Below, piece by piece: positions 1-5,933 of a stretch of 7,449 bases of DNA. Source of the DNA: Actinomycetota bacterium. Its GTDB lineage: Bacteria > Actinomycetota > Thermoleophilia > Gaiellales > Gaiellaceae. Each line of letters starts with the position of its first letter. Positions within the stretch are counted from its first letter, which is position 1. Position numbers and translations under genes: made by a program. The stretch covers positions 1-7,449 of the forward strand of contig JACCYG010000355.1 in assembly GCA_013696595.1 (NCBI GenBank). The letters run 5' to 3'. The notes under the pieces were generated by a model, which had not been told where the DNA came from, searched no databases, and was given only the letters and a program-made list of their open reading frames with translations.

Positions 1-713
1 ACACACCGTACGGCAAAGCGTCGGCGCCCTTCACAATCGGCGAGATCGGAGACAAGCGCGTCGCCTTCCTGCCGCGCCACGGGCGAAAGCACGAACTACC
101 GCCAGCGCAGATCCCCTACCGAGCGAACATCTGGGCGATGCGGGAGCTCGGCGTCCGGCGGATCATCGGGCCAAATGCGTCAGGCTCGCTCAAGGCTGAG
201 ATCGGGCTCGGCGAATTCGTCGTCACCGACCAGTTCGTGGATCGTACGAGCGGACGGGCGGACACCTTCTACGAGGGTCCCGAGACGACGCACGTCTCCG
301 CTGCGGATCCGTACTGCCCGGACCTGCGGGCCCTCCTCGTCGACACCGCGAAGGGGCTCGGGATCCCGGTGCGCGACGGCGGCACGGTGGTTGTGATCCA
401 GGGTCCGCGCTTCTCGACGCGGGCCGAGTCGAGGTGGTTCCAGGACATGGGTTGGGACACGATCAACATGACCCAGTACCCGGAGGGCTATCTCGCGCGC
501 GAGCTCGAGCTCTGCTACGCGAACATCTCGATGGTGACCGACCACGACGTGGGCGTCGAGGGCGCCGAGCCGGTCTCCCACGAGCAGGTCGTCACCGTCT
601 TCAACGCGAACAACGAGCGCCTGCGAGAGCTCCTCTTCGCCGTAATCCCGAAGATCCCGCCGCAGCCCGAAGAGCACGTGTGCTCGATCGCCCTCCGCGG
701 CGCCCGGTTCTGA
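1..713 (+). CDS. mtnP: S-methyl-5'-thioadenosine phosphorylase, 5'-truncated by the window edge
   Basis: Cleaves methylthioadenosine with phosphate to adenine and methylthioribose-1-phosphate in the cytoplasmic methionine salvage pathway. The frame is open from base 3 (first residues TPYGKASAPFTIGEIG), well before the first in-frame ATG at 138, so the gene enters from the left. About 237 codons are visible, and roughly 20-25 N-terminal residues with the first phosphate loop are probably missing. Family hallmarks are the phosphate-contacting Arg-His pair (75-80), an NASGSL segment (where human MTAP has TACGSL), DQFVDRT (about 228-248), the substrate motif INMTQYPE (462-485) and TDHD (537-548). 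The Asp at 540-542 corresponds to the adenine-contacting Asp of MTAP, where purine nucleoside phosphorylases carry Asn, so adenine specificity is favoured over inosine or guanosine. It stops at TGA 711-713; no partner gene is visible upstream. The family call is firm; fine specificity is inferred. Confidence 0.93.
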   Translation, partial: TPYGKASAPFTIGEIGDKRVAFLPRHGRKHELPPAQIPYRANIWAMRELGVRRIIGPNASGSLKAEIGLGEFVVTDQFVDRTSGRADTFYEGPETTHVSAADPYCPDLRALLVDTAKGLGIPVRDGGTVVVIQGPRFSTRAESRWFQDMGWDTINMTQYPEGYLARELELCYANISMVTDHDVGVEGAEPVSHEQVVTVFNANNERLRELLFAVIPKIPPQPEEHVCSIALRGARF

Positions 714-722
714 TCCAGACGG

Positions 723-821
723 CGTCCATCCGTACTTTGTGATAGAAATGCCGCCCGTCGGATTCGGCTTGGCATAAGGGAATCGGGACTCCTGCGCCCG
801 TCGTGGATGCGTACTTTGTGA
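723..821 (+). repeat. Imperfect 20-bp direct repeat in the hppA upstream region
   Basis: Two copies lie at 723-742 and 802-821, starts 79 bp apart, matching at 17 of 20 positions with a perfect 12-base core CGTACTTTGTGA (731-742 and 810-821). All three differences are C in the first copy and G in the second. The first copy begins 10 bp after the MTA phosphorylase stop codon, and the second ends 4 bp before the purine-rich ribosome binding site of hppA. Possible readings are tandem operators, two promoter elements (TACTTT keeps the TAxxxT positions of a -10 box), or the footprint of an old small duplication. I found no convincing -35 partner. The spacer 714-837 holds nothing else I can name. 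Confidence 0.55.
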
Positions 822-837
822 GAACGAGAGGGGAGCG

Positions 838-2894
838 GTGAGCGACTTCTTCCAGGACCACAGCGTGCTGTTCGCGCTCATTTGCGCGGGCGTGGCCGTC
901 GTCTTCGGTCTCGCGACGACGGCGTGGCTCGTGCGCCTCCCGGCCGGGAACGCGCGGATGCAGGAGATCGCGCACGCGATCCAGGAAGGGGCTTCGGCAT
1001 ATCTCCGGCGCCAGTACATCGCGATCGGCGGCGTGGCCGCCGTTCTCTTTCTCGGGATCGGCTTCTGGAACGACCTCGGCTGGGGCACCGCGTTCGGATT
1101 CCTCATCGGCGCCGTGCTCTCCGCGGCCGCGGGATTCATCGGGATGAACGTCGCGTGCGGGCCAACGTCCGCACGGCCGAGGCGGCCCGGGGGGGCGTCA
1201 AGCCGGCGCTTCGCGTCGCCTTCGGAGCCGGGTCGGTTACGGGCCTGCTCGTCGTCGGCCTGGGCTTGCTCGGCGTCGCCGCCTACTACGGGATTCTCAC
1301 CGGCTGGTTCGACCAGCGTCCGAAGGAAGCGACCGAGCACCTGATCGGGCTCGCGTTCGGCGGCTCCCTCATCTCGGTCTTCGCGCGCCTCGGCGGTGGG
1401 ATCTACACGAAGGCAGCCGACGTCGGCGCCGACCTCGTGGGGAAGGTCGAGGCAGGCATCCCCGAGGACGACCCACGGAACCCGGCCGTGATCGCGGACA
1501 ACGTCGGGGACAACGTCGGCGACTGCGCCGGCATGGCCGCGGACCTCTTCGAGACCTACGCCGTCACCGCTGTCGCGGTCATGTTCCTCGGCGCCGTCAA
1601 CTTCGACACGCCGGCGCTCGTCGTCTACCCCCTCGCGATCGGCGGCATGGCGATCCTCGCGTCAGTCGTGGGATCGTTCTTCGCGCGCATCGGCCGGGGC
1701 GGGTCGATCATGAACGCCCTCTACAAGGCCGTGCTGGTCGCGACCGTCCTCTCCGCGCTCGGCTTCATCCCGGTCACGCTCGCCTTCGACAACGTGTCCA
1801 TCGACGGCGGGACGCTTTCGTTTTGGGAGCTCTACGCGTGCACGCTGATCGGCCTCGTCGTCACGTTCCTGCTCGTGGCGATCACGGAGTTCTACACGGG
1901 CACCCGCTGGAAGCCGGTGAAGGGGATCTCCGAGTCGTCAGTCACGGGTCACGCCACCAACATCATCGAAGGGCTTGCGATCGGAATGCAGGCGACCGCG
2001 CTACCGGTCATCGTGATCGCAGCCGCGATCGTCGGCGCGAACGCGCTGGCGGGCCTTTACGGGATCGGTGTCGCGGTGATGGCGCAGCTCGCGATGACCG
2101 GCCTCATCGTCGCGCTCGATGCGTACGGGCCAGTGACCGACAACGCCGGCGGGATTGCCGAGATGGCCGACCTCCCCGAGTCCGTTCGCGATGTCACCGA
2201 CCCGCTCGACGCGGTGGGAAACACGACGAAGGCCGTGACGAAGGGGTATGCGATCGGTTCCGCTGGCCTCGCTGCGCTCATTCTCTTCGACGGGTTCACG
2301 ACAGAGCTCGCCGCCGAAGGCATCAACCCCAACTTCAGCCTGCACGATTCCTGGGTGATCGCCGGGCTTTTCATCGGCGGTTTGATGCCGTTCCTCTTCG
2401 CCTCGCTCGCCATGCAGGCGGTCGGGCGCGTCGGCGGCCAGGTCGTCCAGGAGGTGCGCCGTCAGTTTCGCGACATCCCGGGGATCATGGAGGGCACGAC
2501 GCGGCCCGAGTACGGGACGACGGTCGGCATCGTCACGACCGAGGCGATCAAGCGGATGATCGTTCCCAGCCTGATCCCGGTCGCGTTCCCGATCATCGTC
2601 GGGATCATCGAGCCGAAGATGCTCGGCGGCCTGCTGATCGGCACGATCGTGACGGGGATCTTCCTCGCCATCGCGATGACGTCGGGCGGCGGCGCCTGGG
2701 ACAACGCGAAGAAGCTGATCGAGGACGGGGCCTACGGCGGCAAGGGCTCAGAGGCGCACGCCGCGGCGGTCACGGGCGACACGGTCGGCGACCCCTACAA
2801 GGACACGGCGGGCCCCGCGATCAACCCGATGATCAAGATCACGAACGTCGTCGCGATTCTGATCATCCCCCTCCTCGTCGCCATCCACACGTAG
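838..2894 (+). CDS. hppA: K+-independent membrane-bound proton-pumping pyrophosphatase, interrupted by a single-base frameshift
   Basis: An integral membrane enzyme that couples PPi hydrolysis to proton export. It starts at GTG 838 behind a purine-rich GAGAGGGGA (826-834). Residues 1-106 read in one frame; the rest, from about V107 in the next frame, gives 685 aa in total, normal for the family. Substrate and Mg-binding motifs are intact: D195-x7-K203-x-E205 in AADVGADLVGKVE, then DNVGDNVGD (221-229), and the C-terminal DTVGDPYKDTAGP beginning at D648. Multiple hydrophobic helices alternate with these loops. In GNTTKAVTKG, Lys465 and Thr468 occupy the sites that define the K+-independent class (Ala and a small residue in K+-dependent enzymes), a class that pumps H+. 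The 3' end converges on the antiporter gene. The reading frame is lost near 1155 because one G of an expected GCG-GTG is missing; otherwise the gene looks fully conserved, so a sequencing error or a very recent mutation is likelier than an old pseudogene. Confidence 0.93.
1153..1158 (+). other. Frameshift point in hppA (one missing G)
   Basis: The upstream frame reads GFIGMNVA and then nonsense (CGPTSARPRR), while the frame one base back continues with the family sequence RANVRTAEAARGG. Restoring one G after 1155 turns GCG-TGC into GCG-GTG-CGG and yields the expected NVAVRANVRTAEAA. The site is not a long homopolymer and has no obvious slippery heptamer or stimulatory structure, so programmed frameshifting is not supported. 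Confidence 0.85.
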
Positions 2895-2904
2895 CTTGCG
2901 CTTC

Positions 2905-2921
2905 CGCCGCTTCCCGCGGCG
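2905..2921. terminator. Possible bidirectional terminator hairpin between hppA and the antiporter gene
   Basis: CGCCGC (2905-2910) and GCGGCG (2916-2921) form a perfect 6-bp stem around a 5-base loop TTCCC, in the 27-bp gap between two convergent stop codons. The location suits a shared terminator, but neither strand has a following T tract, so the call rests on position and stem only. Confidence 0.35.
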
Positions 2922-4148
2922 TCAGACTGGCCGTTCGACCTCCTCGAGCAGGCCAAATCGACGCGCCAACCACTGTTTTGTCGTCGACTGGAGAAGGAGC
3001 GTCACGATCACGGCGAAAGCGACCGAGGTGACGATCTCGTTCTCGTAGGGGACGCCCTCGGCGAACAAGATCCCGGCGAGCGCGACGGGGACGACTCCGG
3101 TCTCCCTCGTCCACGCGACGAAGCCGATCTCTCGCCATTCCCAACGGCCGCGGCGGTCAGGCAAGAGGCACGCGACTACCGTGAGCGGACGCGCGACGAG
3201 GATCAGGACCGCAATGACCGCGAGTGCGGCCAGCGCTTCGTCTGCCATCTCGCCGAGCGGGAGATTCGCGCCGACCGCGATGAAGACGAACAGGACGACA
3301 ACGTCGGTGATCCGCTCGGCGACGAAGTGGAGCTCGCGCTCGTGCTGCTCCGCCCGCCCCAGGCGCAGGCTCTCCGCGTTCCCCGCGATCAGCCCGGCGA
3401 TGACGGCGCCCATGTAGCCGCTTCCGCCGGCGAAGTCAGTCGACGCGTACGTCGCGGCCACGACCCCCATGAGAGCGACGGCGGACGACTCCCGCCAGAG
3501 ACCGAACCTGTGGTCGGAGAGGACGACGGCGAGGAGGAGGCCGAAACCTGCTCCGATCGCGACCGAAACGACGACCTCCGTGGCGAAGTCGGTGAGCGGC
3601 TCGGCGAAGGAGCCCTCACTCTCCAGGACGAACGTGGCGACCGAGAGGGCGAGAACGGCACCCACCGCGTCGTTCAGCCCGGATTCGGCGATGACGGTCT
3701 GCCTGACCTTCTCGCGCACGCGGAGGCGCTCGAACAGCGGGATGAGGATCGCGGGGTCCGTGGGGGCGAGGACCGCGCCGATCAGGAACCCCGCCTCGAA
3801 CGGCACGCCGAAGACGGCCGTCGCCGCGAGCCCGACTACGACTGCAGTGATGAGGACGCCCGGGATCGCAAGGAGTACGAGCCCGATCCCGACCCGCGAG
3901 AGCACGTCGAATGAAAGCCCGAGACCGCCGTGGAAGAGGATGAACGAGACGCCGAGCAAGAGCAGGAGCTCGACGCCGATCGAGTCGAGAGGCAGATCGA
4001 GGAAGTCGAGCGCCTCGGGCCCGAGCGCCACGCCCGCCGCCAGGAGCACGATCATCCGCGGGAGCCGCAGGGCGCCGGCGATGGCCTCCGCCAGGAGTCC
4101 GGCCGCGAGAATGATCGCGAGTGTTTCGATCACATCACGCGCGGTCAC
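2922..4148 (-). CDS. CPA1/NhaP-type cation:proton antiporter
   Basis: A 408-aa membrane protein predicted to exchange Na+ or K+ for H+. Most of the chain is hydrophobic helices of about 20 residues, roughly 12 in all, with a short charged tail (RRFGLLEEVERPV). The core ion-binding signature is visible: TDP at 130-132 within GAVLAPTDPAILIPLF, and ESGLND at 155-160, whose adjacent Asn159-Asp160 pair is the ND motif of CPA1 exchangers. It ends after the core and lacks the TrkA-N or TrkA-C regulatory domains of longer K+ exporters. The start is GTG 4148 (an in-frame stop lies at 4155-4157), with a GGGAAG ribosome binding site 11 bases upstream. It converges on hppA and lies 97 bp downstream of a co-oriented coiled-coil gene. 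Ion specificity cannot be told from sequence. Pairing with a proton pump is suggestive only, because the two genes are on opposite strands. Confidence 0.88.
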   Translation of the reverse strand: MTARDVIETLAIILAAGLLAEAIAGALRLPRMIVLLAAGVALGPEALDFLDLPLDSIGVELLLLLGVSFILFHGGLGLSFDVLSRVGIGLVLLAIPGVLITAVVVGLAATAVFGVPFEAGFLIGAVLAPTDPAILIPLFERLRVREKVRQTVIAESGLNDAVGAVLALSVATFVLESEGSFAEPLTDFATEVVVSVAIGAGFGLLLAVVLSDHRFGLWRESSAVALMGVVAATYASTDFAGGSGYMGAVIAGLIAGNAESLRLGRAEQHERELHFVAERITDVVVLFVFIAVGANLPLGEMADEALAALAVIAVLILVARPLTVVACLLPDRRGRWEWREIGFVAWTRETGVVPVALAGILFAEGVPYENEIVTSVAFAVIVTLLLQSTTKQWLARRFGLLEEVERPV

Positions 4149-4159
4149 AGGCGGTCATT

Positions 4160-4185
4160 CTTCCCACGATGCGGGAAGCCTCCCG
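4160..4185 (-). promoter_or_regulatory. Two mutually exclusive hairpins in the antiporter leader
   Basis: On the antiporter mRNA, CUUCCC (4178-4173) can pair with the ribosome binding site GGGAAG (4165-4160) across a 7-base loop, giving a 6-bp stem that would hide the site. The overlapping UCCCG (4176-4172) can instead pair with the upstream CGGGA (4185-4181) across a 4-base loop, freeing it. The arrangement resembles a small translational switch, but the stems are short and could be chance in GC-rich DNA. No known riboswitch class is recognised. Confidence 0.3.
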
Positions 4186-4218
4186 GCGTCGCATACGCTG
4201 GCGCGCCGCGGGAGTAAC

Positions 4219-4262
4219 GGCCTCTAGGCCGAGCGGCGGCGGCCTCTAGGCCGAACGGCGGC
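4219..4262. repeat. Tandem 22-bp duplication, 21 of 22 identical
   Basis: Units at 4219-4240 and 4241-4262 abut exactly and differ at one base (G4233 versus A4255). Each contains the near-palindrome GGCCTCTAGGCC, whose 5-base arms flank a CT centre. The right-hand unit encodes the last residues and the TAG stop (4248-4246) of the coiled-coil gene; the left-hand unit repeats that terminus in the 3' untranslated region. It looks like a recent slippage duplication. Confidence 0.9.
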
Positions 4263-4470
4263 GCCGCACCTGCGGCCCCTGTTGGCCCAGGGCGGCGTAC
4301 GCGAGCGCCTGAAGCGACTCGTTCAGCGTCGAGAGCTCGTGCGCAATCCTCAAGAGGCCTTCTGCGGAGTCCATGCGGCGGTTGAGTGCATGTACCTCGT
4401 CGCAGAGGCGGTCGAGGCGCTCGAGCACGGCATCGAGTTGCCGGTCGTCGAAGTGCTTACGTTCAGCCAC
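4246..4470 (-). CDS. Small coiled-coil protein of unknown function
   Basis: A 74-aa protein if translation starts at GTG 4470 (MAERKHFDDRQLDAVLERL). A longer form from TTG 4515 is possible, but it is preceded by pyrimidines rather than a ribosome binding site and would cover the probable promoter of the divergent gene. I recognise no family. The sequence has clear heptads: L12, L19, V26 and M33 in one position and V15, L22 and L29 in the other, then a second helix rich in Leu and Ala (39-61), and a basic tail RRRR (69-72). There is no signal peptide or membrane segment, so a cytoplasmic oligomer or adaptor is plausible. It lies 97 bp upstream of the antiporter gene on the same strand and may share its transcript. 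The ribosome binding site is weak for either start, which lowers confidence. Confidence 0.6.
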   Translation of the reverse strand: MAERKHFDDRQLDAVLERLDRLCDEVHALNRRMDSAEGLLRIAHELSTLNESLQALAYAALGQQGPQVRRRRSA

Positions 4471-4475
4471 GAGTC

Positions 4476-4504
4476 TTGATCTTAGCCCCGCCCGGTCGTA
4501 CGCT
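4476..4504 (+). promoter_or_regulatory. Candidate sigma-70-type promoter for the ABM-like gene
   Basis: TTGATC (4476-4481) and TACGCT (4499-4504) are separated by 17 bases, matching TTGACA at four positions and TATAAT at its most conserved first, second and last positions. The expected start near 4511 would leave a leader of about 30 bases before the strong ribosome binding site. It is a by-eye match only. Confidence 0.3.
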
Positions 4505-4541
4505 CGCCCTTGCAACAGCCATATCGAAAAGGGAGGGCGAG

Positions 4542-4856
4542 ATGTACGCGCGAGTCAGCACGATCGAGGGGTCGACCGATCAGCTCGACGAGGGGATCGA
4601 TCACATGAAGAGGGAGATCATTCCGGCGGTCAAGCAGCTCGGGGGCCAAGGGATCATCAGCCTGGCCGACCGGACGAGCGGGAAGAGCCTGACGATCACT
4701 CTCTGGGACACCGAGGAGGACCTCCGTGAGAGCGAGGAGCGGGCCAACCAGCTCCGGAAGCAGGCGGCCGAGGGAGTCGGTGCCACCGGGGAGCCCCAGG
4801 TCGAGCGCTACGAGGTCGTGGTCTACGACGTGGAGGCGGGCGTCACGGTCTCGTAG
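4542..4856 (+). CDS. ABM-like dimeric alpha/beta-barrel domain protein
   Basis: A 104-aa protein starting at ATG 4542, placed by a strong AAAAGGGAGGG (4527-4537) five bases upstream of the start region. Upstream in-frame codons are open but lack such a site. The pattern of a first strand (YARVSTIEG), a helix (DQLDEGIDHMKREIIPAVKQL), the strand GGQGIISLADRTSGKSLTITLWDTEEDLRESEERA, and a closing strand (QVERYEVVVYDVE) fits the antibiotic biosynthesis monooxygenase/ferredoxin-like barrel superfamily. Members are usually cytoplasmic homodimers that may act on quinones, haem or polyketides, or have no known activity. No catalytic residue stands out and no biosynthetic cluster is nearby, so no specific reaction can be assigned. 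It appears to be a single-gene unit, divergent from the coiled-coil gene and convergent with the VanZ-like gene. Confidence 0.8.
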   Translation: MYARVSTIEGSTDQLDEGIDHMKREIIPAVKQLGGQGIISLADRTSGKSLTITLWDTEEDLRESEERANQLRKQAAEGVGATGEPQVERYEVVVYDVEAGVTVS

Positions 4857-4882
4857 CCTGGGCCTCTCGCTCGACCGTGGGC

Positions 4883-4898
4883 GCGGCCAAGGCGCCGC
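4883..4898. terminator. Possible hairpin between convergent ABM-like and VanZ-like genes
   Basis: GCGGC (4883-4887) and GCCGC (4894-4898) can form a 5-bp stem around a 6-base loop, ending directly at the VanZ-like stop codon. The 42-bp convergent gap is a natural place for a terminator, but the stem is short and there is no T tract. Confidence 0.2.
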
Positions 4899-5255
4899 TC
4901 ACTTTCGCGCCCGCGAGAGGAGGATGACGCCGGCGACGACGCCGACGACGTCGATCAACCAGTCGAGCGGCGCGCCTTCGCGGCCGCGCACGAAGGCCTG
5001 GTGGACCTCGTCCGTCGCCGCGTACGCCGCGCCGAGCGCGACGGCCGTTGGTTCGTGCCGGAGTGCTCGGAGGAGAAGCGCGCCAAGGATCGCGAACTCG
5101 ACCACGTGTGCGAGCTTGCGAAGGAGGAGATCCCACGTCCCGAGGCCGGTCGAGAGGCTCGGGATCGAAGAGAGCGCGAAGATGACGGCCGCCCAGACGA
5201 CGACCGGGGCCCAGAGCGAAAGGCGTCGCCGGTTCGGGCCCCGTCGTCCGGCCAT
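4899..5255 (-). CDS. VanZ-family membrane protein
   Basis: A 118-aa protein starting at ATG 5255. After a basic N-terminus (RRGPNRRR) come hydrophobic segments at about 14-31, 52-66, 70-80 and 98-113, so it is probably an inner-membrane protein with four helices. The family signature is present: K47, H50 and E53 in RKLAHVVEFAILG, then TDEVHQAFVRGR (81-92) and D98 in the last helix. The founder VanZ gives low-level teicoplanin resistance by an unsettled mechanism; most chromosomal relatives, like this short single-domain form, have no known role and no van genes are near. A weak AGGCTGGA precedes the start. It is divergent from the cobalamin riboswitch operon, and the two share a short intergenic region. 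Confidence 0.82.
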   Translation of the reverse strand: MAGRRGPNRRRLSLWAPVVVWAAVIFALSSIPSLSTGLGTWDLLLRKLAHVVEFAILGALLLRALRHEPTAVALGAAYAATDEVHQAFVRGREGAPLDWLIDVVGVVAGVILLSRARK

Positions 5256-5284
5256 TGCAATCCAGCCTACTCGAGTGCTAGCGT

Positions 5285-5436
5285 CCCGCTCGACATAGGC
5301 GAGCGGTCAAGGGAAGCCGGTCGAACGCCGGCACGGTCCCGCCGCTGTAGGGGGAGAAGCTCTCCCGCCACGACGCCACTGGCTTCGGCCGGGAAGGCGG
5401 CGGGGGAGGGAGCCCCGAGTCAGAAGACCTGCCGCC
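5285..5436 (+). promoter_or_regulatory. Cobalamin (adenosylcobalamin-type) riboswitch aptamer
   Basis: Conserved elements occur in order. A hairpin CCGCTCG/CGAGCGG (5286-5292, 5300-5306) is followed by TCAAGGGAA (5307-5315). The stem CCGG-TCGAACG-CCGG (5317-5331) is enclosed by GGGA/TCCC (5311-5314, 5337-5340), then CCCGCCGCTGTAG (5338-5350) and a hairpin GGGAGA/TCTCCC (5352-5357, 5361-5366). The core GCCACTGG (5375-5382) and GGGAAGGC (5391-5398) follow, then a GGGG/CCCC stem, ending in the B12-box-like GAGTCAGAAGACCTGCC (5417-5433). This order and wording match the Rfam Cobalamin family. The closing P1 stem is not obvious. It lies about 40 bases upstream of the lipoprotein gene and should repress the operon when cellular B12 is high. 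Confidence 0.95.
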
Positions 5437-5473
5437 CGCCTCCAGATCCGTTCCCCTCGCGGAAGGAGGAAGC
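5437..5473 (+). promoter_or_regulatory. Riboswitch expression platform that can hide the ribosome binding site
   Basis: The strong Shine-Dalgarno AAGGAGG (5463-5469) sits 4 bases before GTG 5474. Its GGAGG (5465-5469) can pair with CCTCC (5439-5443), and inside that stem TTCC (5451-5454) can pair with GGAA (5461-5464), giving a composite hairpin that would block ribosome entry. There is no T tract, so control is probably translational rather than by transcription termination. Confidence 0.6.
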
Positions 5474-5920
5474 GTGTTTCGTCATTGCCTCATATCGCTC
5501 GGCGTTGCACTGGTTCTTGCCCTCGCCGGGTGCGGCGGCTCGGAGGGCTCGGAGAGCGGCAACGCCGAGGACACCGTCAGCGCTGCAGCGCCCGCCGAGG
5601 ACCAGGCCGCCGTGCTCGTCACCAAGGACTGCGGGAAAAGCGTCGTCCTCGCCAAGACCGAGGTCGAGGCCGGCCAAACGGCGATGCAGGCGCTCGACCG
5701 TGTCGCCGACATCGAGACGGCCTCGGGCGGCAAGTTCGTCTCGGAGATCGAGGACGTCGCGCAGGACAACGCGAAGAAGCTCGCGTGGCTCTACTACGTG
5801 AACGGCGAGGCGGCTCAGAAGGGCGCGACCGAGATCGAGCTCGCACCCGGGGACGTCGAATGGTGGGACCTGCACAACTACGAGCAGGAGTGCGCGTCGG
5901 TTCCTGCCGAGGCCCGCTGA
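5474..5920 (+). CDS. DUF4430-domain lipoprotein, probable cobalamin-capture protein
   Basis: A 148-aa exported protein with a GTG start behind AAGGAGG. A hydrophobic signal (residues 5-19) ends in the lipobox LALAGC with Cys20, so it should be lipid-anchored on the outer face of the membrane. A Gly/Ser/Glu/Ala-rich linker (21-44) leads to one domain (about 45-138) resembling DUF4430, the fold of the C-terminal domain of transcobalamin and intrinsic factor: an early strand, EAGQTAMQALDRV, GGKFVSEIEDV, WLYYVNGEAAQKGA (105-118) and LAPGDVEWWDL (123-133). Cys53 and Cys140 could make a disulfide joining the domain ends. The upstream cobalamin riboswitch and downstream ECF genes, with 13 bp to ecfT, support a role in binding B12 and delivering it to the transporter. 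The lipoprotein call is firm, the DUF4430 call good, and ligand binding is inferred. Confidence 0.85.
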   Translation: MFRHCLISLGVALVLALAGCGGSEGSESGNAEDTVSAAAPAEDQAAVLVTKDCGKSVVLAKTEVEAGQTAMQALDRVADIETASGGKFVSEIEDVAQDNAKKLAWLYYVNGEAAQKGATEIELAPGDVEWWDLHNYEQECASVPAEAR

Positions 5921-5933
5921 CCGGGAGCCTCGC

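Noticed and set aside
1189..1195. Seven-G run in hppA as the cause of the frameshift
   Set aside because: The family sequence EAARGGVKPAL is in the same frame on both sides of the run, so the shift happened earlier, near 1155.
1150..1200. Programmed ribosomal frameshift in hppA
   Set aside because: There is no slippery heptamer and no reason for it in this family; the N-terminal product alone would be a useless fragment of the pump.
180..1340. Long minus-strand open frame of 386 codons opposite the MTA phosphorylase and hppA genes
   Set aside because: It overlaps two clearly recognised genes, its translation is Arg/Pro/Ala-rich with no family pattern, and long antisense frames are expected in GC-rich DNA.
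1823..3031. Plus-strand open frame of 402 codons overlapping hppA
   Set aside because: It gives an Arg/His/Asp-rich low-complexity translation, a frame shadow of the conserved pyrophosphatase.
3327..4227. Plus-strand open frames opposite the antiporter gene
   Set aside because: They are antisense shadows rich in Arg, Asp, Thr and Ser without structure; the minus strand encodes an antiporter with intact motifs.
4386..4541. N-terminal extension of the ABM-like protein
   Set aside because: The upstream in-frame codons overlap the divergent gene and encode an Arg-rich stretch; ATG 4542 has a strong, well-placed ribosome binding site.
4899..5255. Glycopeptide resistance role for the VanZ-like gene
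   Set aside because: No vanA/H/X, vanR or vanS genes are nearby and most VanZ-like proteins are not resistance genes.
5255..5284. Promoter TTGCAA - 18 bases - TAGCGT with a TG extension for the riboswitch operon
   Set aside because: Transcription would start near 5290, inside the first aptamer stem (5286-5292), which conflicts with the intact hairpin; the real promoter probably lies further upstream, within the VanZ-like gene.
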